Of a stretch of 64,000 bases of DNA, positions 36,210 through 45,672 are shown one piece after another. Below the pieces are notes generated by a model. The model made no database searches. It saw nothing but the letters and a program-made list of their open reading frames with translations, and was not told the origin of the DNA. Each line of letters begins with the position of its first letter. The first letter of the stretch is position 1. The translations under genes were made by a program, and so were the position numbers. Source of the stretch: Bacteroidales bacterium (GTDB taxonomy: Bacteria; Bacteroidota; Bacteroidia; Bacteroidales; Muribaculaceae); the NCBI GenBank assembly GCA_004555955.1, contig SFJG01000003.1:1-64000 (forward strand), given 5' to 3'.

Positions 36210-36962
36210 ATGAAACTGACAAAACGCCTCGCCGTGGCATGCCTCGTTGTAACAGCACTTGCACCGACCGTGCAAGCCGTCGACAACGACTTTGGTATGT
36301 GGTATTCGATATCGGCGGAGAAAAAGATAACAAAGAAATGGAGTGCGGAAATTGAAGCGGAAATGCGCACACGCAACGACGCACGCACCTGGGACCGTTG
36401 GAGCGCCGGAGTGTCGGCAAAATACAAACTGACGCGCTGGCTCAATGCCGAAGCGGCATACGTGTTTCTCAACGACAACAACCCGGAGAAAATCAGTTAT
36501 CACGCCAACGGCGACTACAACAATTGGCGGCCGTCATATTGGGGCACGCGCCATCGATTCAACGTGTCGCTGACCGGAAAAGTAGGCTTCGGAGGCTTCG
36601 AAGTGTCGCTGCGCGAACGCTGGCAGTACACCTACCGCCCGGAAGCGACCACCGAGCGCTACGACTTCGACAACAGCCTGTGGGAAGACGTTGACGTACG
36701 CGGCAAAGGCTCCAACGTGCTACGCTCCCGCCTGCAAGTGGAATACAACATTCCAAAGAGCAAAGTAGACCCGTTTGCTTCCGTCGAACTGTTCAATGCC
36801 TGGCACATTGATAAAGTGAGATACGTCATTGGTGCGGAATGGAAAATCCGCAAAAAGCACGTAATCGGTGCGGAATATATTTACCAAACCATCAACGGCG
36901 ACGATGACGATAACGACCCCAACAGCAACATCCTGAGCCTAAGTTATAAATTCAAATTCTAA
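36210..36962 (+). CDS. DUF2490 outer-membrane beta-barrel protein
   Basis: A 250-residue protein with a signal peptide ending near VQA (residue ~23). The mature part is a run of amphipathic strands rich in Trp, Tyr and Arg (DFGMWYSISAEKKITKKWSAEIEAEMRTRND; RWSAGVSAKYKLTRWLN) that ends in SNILSLSYKFKF with a terminal Phe, the classical Bam-recognition end of an outer-membrane barrel. DUF2490 members are small barrels without known substrates. Its place between an inner-membrane protein and a surface lipoprotein suggests an outer-membrane step in the same pathway (inference). Confidence 0.78.
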   Translation: MKLTKRLAVACLVVTALAPTVQAVDNDFGMWYSISAEKKITKKWSAEIEAEMRTRNDARTWDRWSAGVSAKYKLTRWLNAEAAYVFLNDNNPEKISYHANGDYNNWRPSYWGTRHRFNVSLTGKVGFGGFEVSLRERWQYTYRPEATTERYDFDNSLWEDVDVRGKGSNVLRSRLQVEYNIPKSKVDPFASVELFNAWHIDKVRYVIGAEWKIRKKHVIGAEYIYQTINGDDDDNDPNSNILSLSYKFKF

Positions 36963-36968
36963 CCGACA

Positions 36969-38162
36969 ATGAAACCATCATTTCGCAACATATACGCCGT
37001 TGCTGCAGTGCTCAGCCTTACTGCGTGCGTCAACGACGATACCGACTTCGGCGACGTTATTATCGACAGCCAATTCGAGCCGGTGTCAATAGCCTTCAGC
37101 AACGAACCTGCTGCCGACGCAGAAGAAACTATTCCCGCGGGCGACAACGACTACGTCGAAAACAACACTTTCGCCTACACAGTAACCATCACCTACAGCA
37201 ACGACGGAGCACAACTCACAGGCGCCACATCGGCTGTAACGGCGACAGTCGACGGCGCTCACGTTACGGTGCGTTCAGTCGGCAGAAGTGTTCACTACAT
37301 CGTTCGCGGAGAGTCGAACAACGGCTCGCTGAAAATTTACAACACCAATAAATTCCAACTCACGCTCGACGGCGTTACGCTCCACAATCCAAACGGAGCA
37401 GCCATCAACAACCAATGCGGAAAGTCGCTCTACTTGGTGCTTGCCGAGGGTAGCAACAACACCCTCTCGTGCGGCGCATCGGCACAAACCATCGTTGGCG
37501 AAGACCTTAAAGGCGCCGTGTTCAGCGAAGGTCAAATCATCCTCAGCGGTAGTGGCATGCTTACCGTCGAATCGAACTACCGCAACGGCATCGCCACCGA
37601 CGACTACCTGATTGTTCGTCCCGGAAATATTGTCAATGTCCGCAGTACGGCAGGAAATGCCATCAAAGCCAACGACGGCGTAGAAATCCGCGGTAGTGCG
37701 CTCAACCTCTACACCAACGCCGCCGGCAGCAAAGGCATAAACAGCGAATCCGACATCACCGTATCCGGAGGACGCACCACAGTGGTTGTCGACAGCGACT
37801 ACCTCATCAACGAGGTCGACACGACAAGTAGCGCGGCTATCAAGTGCGACAGCACGACCTACATTCGTGGCGGACGTGTCCTGCTGAAAAGCAATGGCAA
37901 AGGTTGTCGCGGCATCAATTCCGACTTCGGCATTAACATCAGCGGCGGAGAGCTCAAGGTAGTGACAACCGGCATAGCCGAAGTGTCGACACCTTATGCC
38001 CTGAAAAGCGACTGCGACATCAACGTCACCGGAGGTAGCGTCTATCTCTACAGCAGTCATGGCGCAGTGACAAAAGTTGCTGAAGGTTACAATTTTATCT
38101 ACTCTCCGGGCTGGAAATCCAAGACCGAGCGAGGGCGGTGGTTCTTCGAAATCGATTATTGA
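36969..38162 (+). CDS. Cthe_2159-type carbohydrate-binding beta-helix lipoprotein
   Basis: A 397-residue predicted lipoprotein with lipobox LTAC (Cys20) followed by an acidic patch (VNDDTDFGD) that suggests surface exposure. Residues ~60-390 resemble the Cthe_2159 (DUF4353) family, a polygalacturonate-binding right-handed beta-helix: early FAYTVTITYSNDGAQL and HYIVRGES, then rungs such as SLYLVLAEGSNNTL, GAVFSEGQIILSGSG, NAIKANDGVEIRGSALNL and GRGINSDFGINISGG. No catalytic residues are seen. In other bacteria this family travels with VTC, DUF4956 and CotH-kinase genes. CotH is absent here; the next gene is convergent. Confidence 0.75.
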   Translation: MKPSFRNIYAVAAVLSLTACVNDDTDFGDVIIDSQFEPVSIAFSNEPAADAEETIPAGDNDYVENNTFAYTVTITYSNDGAQLTGATSAVTATVDGAHVTVRSVGRSVHYIVRGESNNGSLKIYNTNKFQLTLDGVTLHNPNGAAINNQCGKSLYLVLAEGSNNTLSCGASAQTIVGEDLKGAVFSEGQIILSGSGMLTVESNYRNGIATDDYLIVRPGNIVNVRSTAGNAIKANDGVEIRGSALNLYTNAAGSKGINSESDITVSGGRTTVVVDSDYLINEVDTTSSAAIKCDSTTYIRGGRVLLKSNGKGCRGINSDFGINISGGELKVVTTGIAEVSTPYALKSDCDINVTGGSVYLYSSHGAVTKVAEGYNFIYSPGWKSKTERGRWFFEIDY

Positions 38163-38168
38163 CGATAA

Positions 38169-38990
38169 CTATTTCGGACGTTTGCGGAAGAAATGCTTAA
38201 GGCTTTCGCTATCGGCACCGAGGCGTATCGCTTCGGTGGCAAAACGCTCTGCATCGTCGTAGCGATACTGACGGTCGGCAAGCGAAGCCTTCAGAACGTA
38301 TAGGTCGGGATTGGCAGGGTCGAGTTTCTGAGCCTCCACCAAATCGGCTGACGCTTCGGGAAATTGGTCTGTGGCAAGGTAACACTCGGCGCGACTCAGA
38401 TAGTTCGACTGACGGTTTTCGTGTATGATAACCTCCGAGTACAGAGCTATAGCGTTGGGAAAGTCGCCGCGAATCTTATAGAGCAGAGCCACACCGCGCT
38501 TGGCATCGAGATTGTTCTTGTCGGCAGTCAGCACTGCCTCGAAGTCGGTTTGCGCTTGCTCGAACTTGCCGAAACCCAAAGCCAACATACCGTGGAAATA
38601 TTTTGCGTCGAGGTCGGAAGCATCGAGGCGCATAATGCGTTCGAAATCGTCGTAGGCACGGATTGTGCTGTCCATATCGATGTAAAGCAACGCTCGGTTG
38701 CGAATTATCGTAACGGCATTGGGCGTAATTGCCAGCGCATTGTTGTAGTCGGCGAGCGCATCGTCGAGACGTCCCATATTGCGATGAACAGTGCCTAAAT
38801 TCGAGAGGAGAATAAAGTTTGTCGGCTCGCCGGGACGCTGTTTAAGAGCAGTAAGAAGCATACGCTCCGACATTTCCCAGTTCTGTTTTTCCACATAACG
38901 GTCGATGGAGTCGATGCAGTTTTCGTAACGCTGAGCCCAAGACGCAAGGGCAAGAAGCGCAAGTATGGCGGTGTAGAGTAATCGTTGCAT
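38169..38990 (-). CDS. Secreted TPR-repeat protein
   Basis: A 273-residue protein. The frame extends to 39047, but the ATG at 38990 gives a clean signal peptide (MQRLLYTAILALLALASWA) and lies just after a good promoter; the upstream part would run through that promoter. The mature part is about seven tandem TPRs (NLGTVHRNMGRLDDALADYNNAL; GMLALGFGKFEQAQTDFEAVL; YLSRAECYLATDQFPEASADL). It is probably a periplasmic scaffold. Its stop lies 6 nt from the end of the Cthe_2159-type gene. Confidence 0.8.
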   Translation of the reverse strand: MQRLLYTAILALLALASWAQRYENCIDSIDRYVEKQNWEMSERMLLTALKQRPGEPTNFILLSNLGTVHRNMGRLDDALADYNNALAITPNAVTIIRNRALLYIDMDSTIRAYDDFERIMRLDASDLDAKYFHGMLALGFGKFEQAQTDFEAVLTADKNNLDAKRGVALLYKIRGDFPNAIALYSEVIIHENRQSNYLSRAECYLATDQFPEASADLVEAQKLDPANPDLYVLKASLADRQYRYDDAERFATEAIRLGADSESLKHFFRKRPK

Positions 38991-39004
38991 AGAAGTATTT
39001 TCGG

Positions 39005-39035
39005 CAAAAATATAGCAAAATTTCGAGTAAACGAA
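39005..39035 (-). promoter_or_regulatory. Promoter of the TPR gene
   Basis: On the minus strand TTCG (39032-39035), 19 nt, TATTTTTG (39005-39012), 14 nt before the chosen ATG. Confidence 0.6.
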
Positions 39036-39097
39036 CAAATACAACACTTCTTAGCATTCTTTTGGCGTCGTTAGTTCCGGGAATGACGAAATTTGCG

Positions 39098-39105
39098 TAA
39101 TTTTG
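39098..39105 (+). promoter_or_regulatory. -7 element of the mscS-family gene
   Basis: TAATTTTG, 22 nt before the ATG. The -33 partner is weak. Confidence 0.45.
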
Positions 39106-39127
39106 TAGCCGAAAAACGAGTGGCAAC

Positions 39128-40237
39128 ATGAATCTACTACAAATACTATTAAGCGCGGCACAAACAACAGAAGATGTAGCAAAAAAAGCGTCTGAAGATG
39201 CCGAAAAATTGTCGTCATGGACAGACCAATTCGCCGGACTTCCTATTGACAAAGTCATCGAGAAACTCGTGACGGGAGCCGTCGACTTTGCTCTTAAACT
39301 TTTGGCGGCAATCGTGGTGTTCTACGTTGGTAAATTCATCATCAACCGAATCCACAAAAGCGTAAGAGCACTGATGTTACGTCGACAAGTCGAGCAATCG
39401 CTTGCCACGTTTATCCTTTCCGTGCTCAAGGTCGTGTTGCTCTTCCTGCTCATAATCATCGTCATTTCGATACTTGGCATCGAGACAAGTTCGTTCATCG
39501 CACTGTTTGCATCGGCAGGTGTTGCAATCGGTATGGCACTGAGCGGCACGTTGCAAAACTTTGCCGGCGGCGTGTTGATTCTGCTACTCAAGCCCTACAA
39601 GGTCGGCGACTTCATCGAGGCACAAGGATTTACGGGAACTGTCAAAGAAATACAAATCTTCAACACAATCATCAATACCCCCGACAATAAGTCGATTTAC
39701 ATCCCCAACGGGGGACTGTCGACCGGGTCAATCAATAACTATAGCCGTGAAGACTATCGCCGAGTCGATTGGACAGTAGGCATATCCTACGGCGACGACT
39801 ACGACGTGGCGAAGCAAACCATTCTGGCAATCATCGCAGCCGACGACCGAATCGTCAAGGGAAGTATGCTTGCCGACAAGCAACAACGTCGCGCCGCAGA
39901 CGCGCTTCAGCAAACCGAAGACCCGACCGAGCAACAAGAGGAAAAGCCCCGCCGCTCCCTGTTCGGATTCCTCAGCCGTAAGCATCGCGAATATCGCAAA
40001 AAGATGGGACAACGCCTCGCCAACAACATACCGCATGTCGACATCGATTGCACCCCGTTTGTGGCACTCCAAAGCCTAAGCGACAGCAGCGTCGACATTA
40101 CCGTCAGAGCATGGGTTCCCACAGAATTCTACTGGCCGGTCTACTTCGACGTCAACGAACGCATCTACAAAGAACTGCCGAAAGCGGGCATTTCATTCCC
40201 ATTCCCGCAGATGGATGTACACATACAGAAAAACTGA
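39128..40237 (+). CDS. MscS-family mechanosensitive channel with charged insert
   Basis: A 369-residue inner-membrane channel that releases solutes on hypo-osmotic shock. After an amphipathic N-terminus there are three transmembrane helices; the pore helix and gate are in LFASAGVAIGMALSGTLQNFAGGVLILLLKPYKVGDFIEAQG. The beta-domain is NTPDNKSIYIPNGGLSTGSI. The C-terminal alpha/beta domain is interrupted at about residues 245-300 by a Gln/Arg/Lys-rich insertion (KQQRRAADALQQTEDPTEQQ then PRRSLFGFLSRKHREYRKK), absent from typical Bacteroidales MscS, before the usual VALQSLSDSSVDITVRAWV and ISFPFPQMDVHI. Single gene with its own terminator. Confidence 0.9.
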   Translation: MNLLQILLSAAQTTEDVAKKASEDAEKLSSWTDQFAGLPIDKVIEKLVTGAVDFALKLLAAIVVFYVGKFIINRIHKSVRALMLRRQVEQSLATFILSVLKVVLLFLLIIIVISILGIETSSFIALFASAGVAIGMALSGTLQNFAGGVLILLLKPYKVGDFIEAQGFTGTVKEIQIFNTIINTPDNKSIYIPNGGLSTGSINNYSREDYRRVDWTVGISYGDDYDVAKQTILAIIAADDRIVKGSMLADKQQRRAADALQQTEDPTEQQEEKPRRSLFGFLSRKHREYRKKMGQRLANNIPHVDIDCTPFVALQSLSDSSVDITVRAWVPTEFYWPVYFDVNERIYKELPKAGISFPFPQMDVHIQKN

Positions 40238-40240
40238 CCA

Positions 40241-40273
40241 AAAACGGTTCGATTTCACTCGAACCGTTTTTTT
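40241..40273 (+). terminator. Terminator of the mscS-family gene
   Basis: AAAACGGTTCG pairs with CGAACCGTTTT (40241-40251 with 40260-40270) and is followed by more T, 4 nt after the stop codon. Confidence 0.85.
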
Positions 40274-40331
40274 AATATTATTTAATAACAAAAATATGAG
40301 GTAACAAGAGTGTTATCACAAAAACAATCCT

Positions 40332-40528
40332 TATATTTGCGTATAAGAATAAAAACGCACCGACGCAAGCGATTCTCCTAAGAGAAAAACGCAGGCAAAC
40401 AGCGCGGCAGCGACCACTATATAACCGCTGTAATTCATTGACTGACAGCGGACACCGTTGACTATACGGTTTTGACAGACTAACCGCCTTAAGCGGTCGA
40501 AGACTTGATAAAAATAAAAACAACATAA
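40332..40528 (+). promoter_or_regulatory. recJ promoter and structured 5' leader
   Basis: TATATTTG (40332-40339) is a plausible -7 element. The leader of about 185 nt contains three successive hairpins: CCGCTG/CAGCGG (40425-40430, 40446-40451), ACCGT/ACGGT (40454-40458, 40466-40470, followed by TTTT) and ACCGC/GCGGT (40483-40487, 40493-40497). No known riboswitch is recognised. Confidence 0.45.
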
Positions 40529-42277
40529 ATGATAAGTAAATGGAATTACTTACCCCTTACAACCGAAGAACAAGAATTAGAGATTGCGTTGGCAAAAAAG
40601 TTTGCCAACAGTCCTGCGATAGCTGAGCTATTGGTTCAGCGAGGCATCACGACTGTTGAGCAAGCTGAACACTTTTTCAATCCTTCTCTATCCGACCTGC
40701 ACGACCCGTTTTTGATGCAGGATATGGATAAGGCTGTAGACAGGCTAAACCGAGCCATGGGGTCTAAAGAGAAGATATTGGTATACGGCGACTACGACGT
40801 TGACGGCACAACGGCAGTGGCTTTGGTATACAAATATCTGCGAAACTACTACTCCCACGTGGAGTACTACATTCCGACGCGCGACGAAGAAGGCTATGGC
40901 ATCTCGATAAAGAGCATAGACCACGCCGTCGAAATGGGTATAAAACTGATAATTGTGCTCGATTGTGGCATCAAAGCAATCGACGAAATCGCCTATGCCG
41001 GCCGTCACGGCATAGATTTCATCATTTGCGACCACCACGTACCCGACGCCATCCTACCCGATGCGTGCGCCATCCTCAACCCGAAGTTGGAGGGCAACAC
41101 CTACCCCTACCCGCACCTTTCCGGCTGCGGTGTGGGTTTTAAGTTTATGCAAGCCTTTGCGCAAAGCAACGGGCTCGACGGTCGTCACGACCTCTACAAC
41201 CTGCTCGATTTGGTCGCTGTCAGCATCGCCGCCGACATCGTGCCTATGACCGGCGAAAACCGCGTGATGACTCATTTTGGGCTAAAACGGCTAAACACCA
41301 ATCCCAACACCGGGCTGAAAGGCATCATCAAGATTTGCGGACTCAACAACCGCGAGATTACCATCAGCGACGTAATCTTCAAAATCGGGCCGCGAATCAA
41401 CGCCTCAGGCCGTATGCAGTCGGGAATGGAAGCCGTTGAACTTCTTACCGCCAAAGACTTTGCCGATGCCTACGCCAAGAGCAAAAATATCGACCAGTAC
41501 AACCGCGACCGCAAAGAACTCGACAAGCGCATTACCGAAGAGGCTAACAAGATTCTTGAAGAGCGCGGCGACGTTGATTCGAGCAACAAGACAATTGTTA
41601 TCTACAACAAAAACTGGCATAAAGGCATCATCGGCATCGTTGCTTCGCGACTTACCGAACTCTACTACAAGCCGGCTGTCGTGCTTACGCTCTCGAACGG
41701 ACTCGCCACCGGCTCGTCGCGCTCGGTGCAAGGCTACGACATCTATCAAGCCATCGAAGCCACTCGCGACCTGCTCGAAAACTTCGGCGGACACACCTAT
41801 GCCGTCGGACTTTCGATGAAAGAGGAAAACATTGCCGAATTTACACGCCGATTTGAGGATTATGTGGCGAAAACAATCACGCCAAACCAATTGACTCCCC
41901 AAATCGACATCGACACATACATGAAATTCGAAGAAATTACTCCCGAATTTCTGGCTTGCTTGCACAAGTTCACCCCGTTCGGTCCCGGCAACCAAAAGCC
42001 GATATTCTGCACTCGCAACGTTATGGACTTCGGCACCAGCAAACTCGTGGGCAAAAACCTCGAGCACATCAAACTCGAACTCGTCGACAACTCTTCGGGG
42101 ACGGTTATCAACGGCATTGCGTTCAATATGAAGCAATATTTCGACTACATTAAGTCGGGCAAAGCCTTCGACATCTGCTACACTATCGAAGAGAACAAAC
42201 ACCCAAACAACACGAGCCAGTATCAGTTGTTTGTCAAAGAAATACGCACCGACTCGAAACCACACCAGGATGTCTGA
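40529..42277 (+). CDS. recJ: Single-stranded-DNA-specific exonuclease RecJ
   Basis: A 582-residue 5'-3' exonuclease of recombination and mismatch repair, dependent on Mn/Mg. DHH motifs are clear: [12 protein letters not shown] (~85-95), [10 protein letters not shown], and the name-giving IICDHHVPD; the [18 protein letters not shown] motif and the DHHA1-like [12 protein letters not shown] are conserved, and an OB-fold segment near 455-575 completes the enzyme. The length is standard. Its end overlaps the recQ start by 8 nt, so both are translationally coupled; RecQ unwinding feeding RecJ digestion is the known partnership of the RecF pathway. Confidence 0.96.
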   Translation: MISKWNYLPLTTEEQELEIALAKKFANSPAIAELLVQRGITTVEQAEHFFNPSLSDLHDPFLMQDMDKAVDRLNRAMGSKEKILVYGDYDVDGTTAVALVYKYLRNYYSHVEYYIPTRDEEGYGISIKSIDHAVEMGIKLIIVLDCGIKAIDEIAYAGRHGIDFIICDHHVPDAILPDACAILNPKLEGNTYPYPHLSGCGVGFKFMQAFAQSNGLDGRHDLYNLLDLVAVSIAADIVPMTGENRVMTHFGLKRLNTNPNTGLKGIIKICGLNNREITISDVIFKIGPRINASGRMQSGMEAVELLTAKDFADAYAKSKNIDQYNRDRKELDKRITEEANKILEERGDVDSSNKTIVIYNKNWHKGIIGIVASRLTELYYKPAVVLTLSNGLATGSSRSVQGYDIYQAIEATRDLLENFGGHTYAVGLSMKEENIAEFTRRFEDYVAKTITPNQLTPQIDIDTYMKFEEITPEFLACLHKFTPFGPGNQKPIFCTRNVMDFGTSKLVGKNLEHIKLELVDNSSGTVINGIAFNMKQYFDYIKSGKAFDICYTIEENKHPNNTSQYQLFVKEIRTDSKPHQDV

Positions 42278-44171
42278 AGATATCTATGAGATTCTTCGCA
42301 AGTATTGGGGCTTCGACTCCTTTCGCGAGCGACAAGAAGAGATAATCAGGTCGGTACTTGCCGGAAACGACACATTGGGTTTGCTTCCTACCGGAGGAGG
42401 CAAATCCATTACGTTTCAGGTGCCGGGGCTGGTGCTCGACGGATTGACGCTGGTCATCACGCCGCTGATTTCGCTGATGAAAGACCAAGTCGACAACCTT
42501 CGACGGCGCGGCATCAAAGCCCTTTACATCTACTCCGGACTGCGTCGCCACGAGATTGACATTGCCATCGACAAGTGTATCTACGGCAAATACAAATTCC
42601 TTTATATATCGCCCGAACGACTGACGTCGGAAACGTTCGTCAACGCGCTACACTACATGAACGTGTCGCTGATAGTTGTCGACGAAGCACACTGCATCTC
42701 GCAATGGGGCTACGACTTCCGACCGTCGTATCTGAAAATTGCTTCCGTGCGCGAACTATTCCCGAAGGTCCCGGTGCTGGCACTGACGGCAACAGCCACG
42801 CGCGAAGTGGTCGACGACATCAAAGAGAAGTTGGCTTTCCGCGGGAGCAACGTGTTGCGAAAGAGTTTCCGCCGCACAAATCTATACTACATCGTACGCC
42901 AATGCGAGAACAAGATGCAACGCCTGTCGTACATCCTCAACCATTCGTCGGGCAGCGCCATCGTCTACGTGCGTAGCCGCCGCAAAACCAAGCAAATCGC
43001 CGACGAACTGAAAGCCGAAGGCTTTTCAGCCGACTACTACCACGCCGGACTGGCAACCGAAGACAAGCAAGACCGCCAAGACCGCTGGACCGACGGACGT
43101 ACACGCATCATCGTGGCTACCAACGCGTTCGGTATGGGTATCGACAAGCCCGACGTGCGCGTTGTGGTGCACGTCGACGTGCCGAATTCTATCGAAGAAT
43201 ATTACCAAGAGGCAGGGCGTGCCGGGCGCGACGGATTGCGCTCCTACGCCGTAATGCTTTCGTCGCAGCACGACCGCGCTACGCTAAAACGACGCATCTC
43301 CGAAGCTTTTCCTCCTAAAAAAGACATCTACCTGCTCTACGAACGCGTGTGCAACTTCCTCGAAATCGGTATGGGCGAAGGCTTCGAACAACTCTATGAA
43401 TTCAACTTCAACCTATTCTGCACGCAATACGAATACAACCCGAAGATTGCGCTCAGCGCACTGAAACTGCTCACGCAAGCGCGATATTTCGAGTTTATCG
43501 AAGAAGTGGAAACGCAGTCGCGCATTATGATAATCGCCGAAAAAAAGGAAATCTATGCCCTGAAATGCCCGGGCGAGGAATACGACCGCATTCTCGAAAT
43601 CATTCTGCGAAACTACACGGGACTCTACTCCGAATACGTCTTTATCGACGAATTCGCCATTTCCTACCGCTATAACATCCCCTTGCAGACCATCATCGAC
43701 GCGCTGATTTTCTACAACCGCGAGCACGTGTTACACTACATTCCACGCCGACGCACTCCTTATATATATATGACGAGCGCTCGCGTTGACCTCAAATATG
43801 TCGAACTGCCGAAATCGGTATACGAGGACAGCCGCGCGCGCCTCGAAAAGCGAATCAACTCAATTATCGAATACGCATTCAACACCGAGGATTGTCGCGA
43901 AGGACTTATCTTGAAATATTTCGACGAAAAGCCGGAGCCGTGCCGGCACTGCGATGTATGTATAGAGCAAAAACCTCGGCATAAAAACATAGCCGAGGAT
44001 TTGCAAAAAGGTATCTTCTATATGCTGTCGTTACAACCGAGAACGATGTCGGAGCTGGTCGACACGCTATCGTTTCGCCACGACGAGATTGTCAATATGG
44101 TGCGCTTTTTAGTCGACGAGGGCTACGTGACCGTCAAAGACGGCAAATACATTCTAAACCAACGCTCTTAG
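42270..44171 (+). CDS. recQ: ATP-dependent DNA helicase RecQ
   Basis: A 633-residue 3'-5' helicase. The ATG at 42270 is chosen over one at 42231, because it overlaps the recJ stop by only 8 nt, has CCAGGA before it and gives the usual N-terminus. Walker [10 protein letters not shown] (Lys45), DEAH (138-141), aromatic-rich loop [13 protein letters not shown] and motif [15 protein letters not shown] are present. The RecQ zinc site is in [12 protein letters not shown] and CRHCDVC. A winged-helix region follows, but no HRDC domain is recognised at the C-terminus, as in many Bacteroidota RecQ proteins. Its stop codon overlaps the convergent cstA stop by 3 nt. Confidence 0.95.
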   Translation: MSEDIYEILRKYWGFDSFRERQEEIIRSVLAGNDTLGLLPTGGGKSITFQVPGLVLDGLTLVITPLISLMKDQVDNLRRRGIKALYIYSGLRRHEIDIAIDKCIYGKYKFLYISPERLTSETFVNALHYMNVSLIVVDEAHCISQWGYDFRPSYLKIASVRELFPKVPVLALTATATREVVDDIKEKLAFRGSNVLRKSFRRTNLYYIVRQCENKMQRLSYILNHSSGSAIVYVRSRRKTKQIADELKAEGFSADYYHAGLATEDKQDRQDRWTDGRTRIIVATNAFGMGIDKPDVRVVVHVDVPNSIEEYYQEAGRAGRDGLRSYAVMLSSQHDRATLKRRISEAFPPKKDIYLLYERVCNFLEIGMGEGFEQLYEFNFNLFCTQYEYNPKIALSALKLLTQARYFEFIEEVETQSRIMIIAEKKEIYALKCPGEEYDRILEIILRNYTGLYSEYVFIDEFAISYRYNIPLQTIIDALIFYNREHVLHYIPRRRTPYIYMTSARVDLKYVELPKSVYEDSRARLEKRINSIIEYAFNTEDCREGLILKYFDEKPEPCRHCDVCIEQKPRHKNIAEDLQKGIFYMLSLQPRTMSELVDTLSFRHDEIVNMVRFLVDEGYVTVKDGKYILNQRS

Positions 44172-45589
44172 CCTCGTCTGCGCTCGCGACGCATCCACAG
44201 TGCAAACCACACCAGACTTACAGCCGTGCACACAATTCCGGCAGGATATGCAATCGACGGCGCCAAGTGGAAACATTCGGGCGCTATTAGCAAATAGGTC
44301 GATGTGACAGCAGTCATAAAAAGAGCCGGAATGAGCGACACCACAAACAACTTCCGCTCGCGGACCAGATAAACCGTAACAGCCCAAAGCGTAAACACCG
44401 AAAGCGTTTGGTTGAACCAGGCAAAGTAGCGCCAAACGACGTCGAAACCGGATTTATCCGACGTCGACCAGAGTATCAACAAAATGGTTACGGCAAAGAT
44501 AGGCACGGTCAGCACAAGACGCTTAACGATGGTCTTTTGCGGGAGTTTCAAGAAATCAGCGGCAATCAATCGCGCCGTACGCAGAGCAGTGTCGCCCGTC
44601 GAAATCGGGGCGGCGATAACGCCGAGCAGCGCAAGGATACCGCCAATGGTGCCGAGATGTGTTTTTGTGATAGTGTCGACAATCACGGCGGCATTGTTCT
44701 CGTCCATACCGTTTTCGCCGAAGAAGCACGTGGCTGCAGCCGCCCAGATAAGCGCAACAATGCCTTCGGTAATCATTGCGCCATAGAATGCCGGACGTGC
44801 GTGATATTCGCTTTTAAGACATTTCGCCATCATCGGACTTTGCGTTGCGTGGAAGCCGGAAATAGCGCCACAAGCAATGCTGACAAACATTATCGGGAAT
44901 ATGGGAAATGATTCCGGATTGGGGTGCGTATTGCTTACTCCGTCCCAAATTTCGGGGATAGCCGGATGGCTGATGAGTAACGTCACCAAGATGCCGAGTG
45001 CCATAAAGATAAGCGCCGCCGCAAAGAGCGGATAGATGCGACCGATAACCTTGTCGATTGGCAACAGCGTGGCAAGCAGATAGTAGACGAAGATGACGAC
45101 AATCCAGAAGTTTACGTCGAACGTTTCGGGAGTGAGTTTGGCGAGAAGCCCTGCCGGCCCCGACAGGAAAACAACGCCGACAAGAATCATCAACAGCAGC
45201 GAAAACACACGCATAACTTGTTTGGTAGGCATTCCAAGGTATCTGCCGACCGTTTCCGGCAGACTTTCGCCGCCGTTACGAAGCGACAGCATACCTGCCA
45301 AATAGTCGTGAACAGCGCCGGCGAATACGGTCCCGAGCACAATCCAAAGAAACGAAGCCATACCGAATTTTGCGCCGAGAATAGCGCCGAAAATCGGTCC
45401 GAGTCCGGCGATGTTGAGGAATTGAATCATAAAGATTTTCCAAGTGGGCATTGGAATGTAGTCGATACCATCTCGTTTCACCAGAGCCGGAGTTGTACGA
45501 TTGTCCGGTCCGAACACTCGTTCAACAAATTTGCCATACACGAAATACATGGCAACCAAGAAACATAGACACAGTATAAATGTAATCAT
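44168..45589 (-). CDS. cstA: Carbon starvation protein A family transporter
   Basis: A 473-residue inner-membrane protein with about twelve hydrophobic helices. CstA landmarks are [18 protein letters not shown] near 60, [41 protein letters not shown] and [15 protein letters not shown]. Members import pyruvate or peptides during starvation. This is the shorter Bacteroidota form, lacking the C-terminal extension of the ~700-residue E. coli protein. Monocistronic. Confidence 0.88.
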   Translation of the reverse strand: MITFILCLCFLVAMYFVYGKFVERVFGPDNRTTPALVKRDGIDYIPMPTWKIFMIQFLNIAGLGPIFGAILGAKFGMASFLWIVLGTVFAGAVHDYLAGMLSLRNGGESLPETVGRYLGMPTKQVMRVFSLLLMILVGVVFLSGPAGLLAKLTPETFDVNFWIVVIFVYYLLATLLPIDKVIGRIYPLFAAALIFMALGILVTLLISHPAIPEIWDGVSNTHPNPESFPIFPIMFVSIACGAISGFHATQSPMMAKCLKSEYHARPAFYGAMITEGIVALIWAAAATCFFGENGMDENNAAVIVDTITKTHLGTIGGILALLGVIAAPISTGDTALRTARLIAADFLKLPQKTIVKRLVLTVPIFAVTILLILWSTSDKSGFDVVWRYFAWFNQTLSVFTLWAVTVYLVRERKLFVVSLIPALFMTAVTSTYLLIAPECFHLAPSIAYPAGIVCTAVSLVWFALWMRRERRRG

Positions 45590-45611
45590 TCAGGGATTAA
45601 TTTTTAAGGTA

Positions 45612-45642
45612 AGGACACCGACTCACGAAGAGCCGATGTCCT
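45612..45642 (-). terminator. Hairpin between glmM and cstA
   Basis: On the minus strand AGGACATCGGCTC pairs with GAGTCGGTGTCCT across a 5-nt loop. The T tract is weak, so partial read-through into cstA is possible. Confidence 0.55.
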
Positions 45643-45672
45643 ACACCGATTTGCAACGTAAAATTGTTATTT

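Noticed and set aside
40278..40526. 82-codon minus-strand frame in the recJ leader
   Set aside because: It would lie antisense to the structured leader, lacks any known motif and has no promoter.
41405..42265. 286-codon minus-strand frame opposite recJ
   Set aside because: recJ on the other strand is certain by its motifs; the shadow has no recognisable domain.
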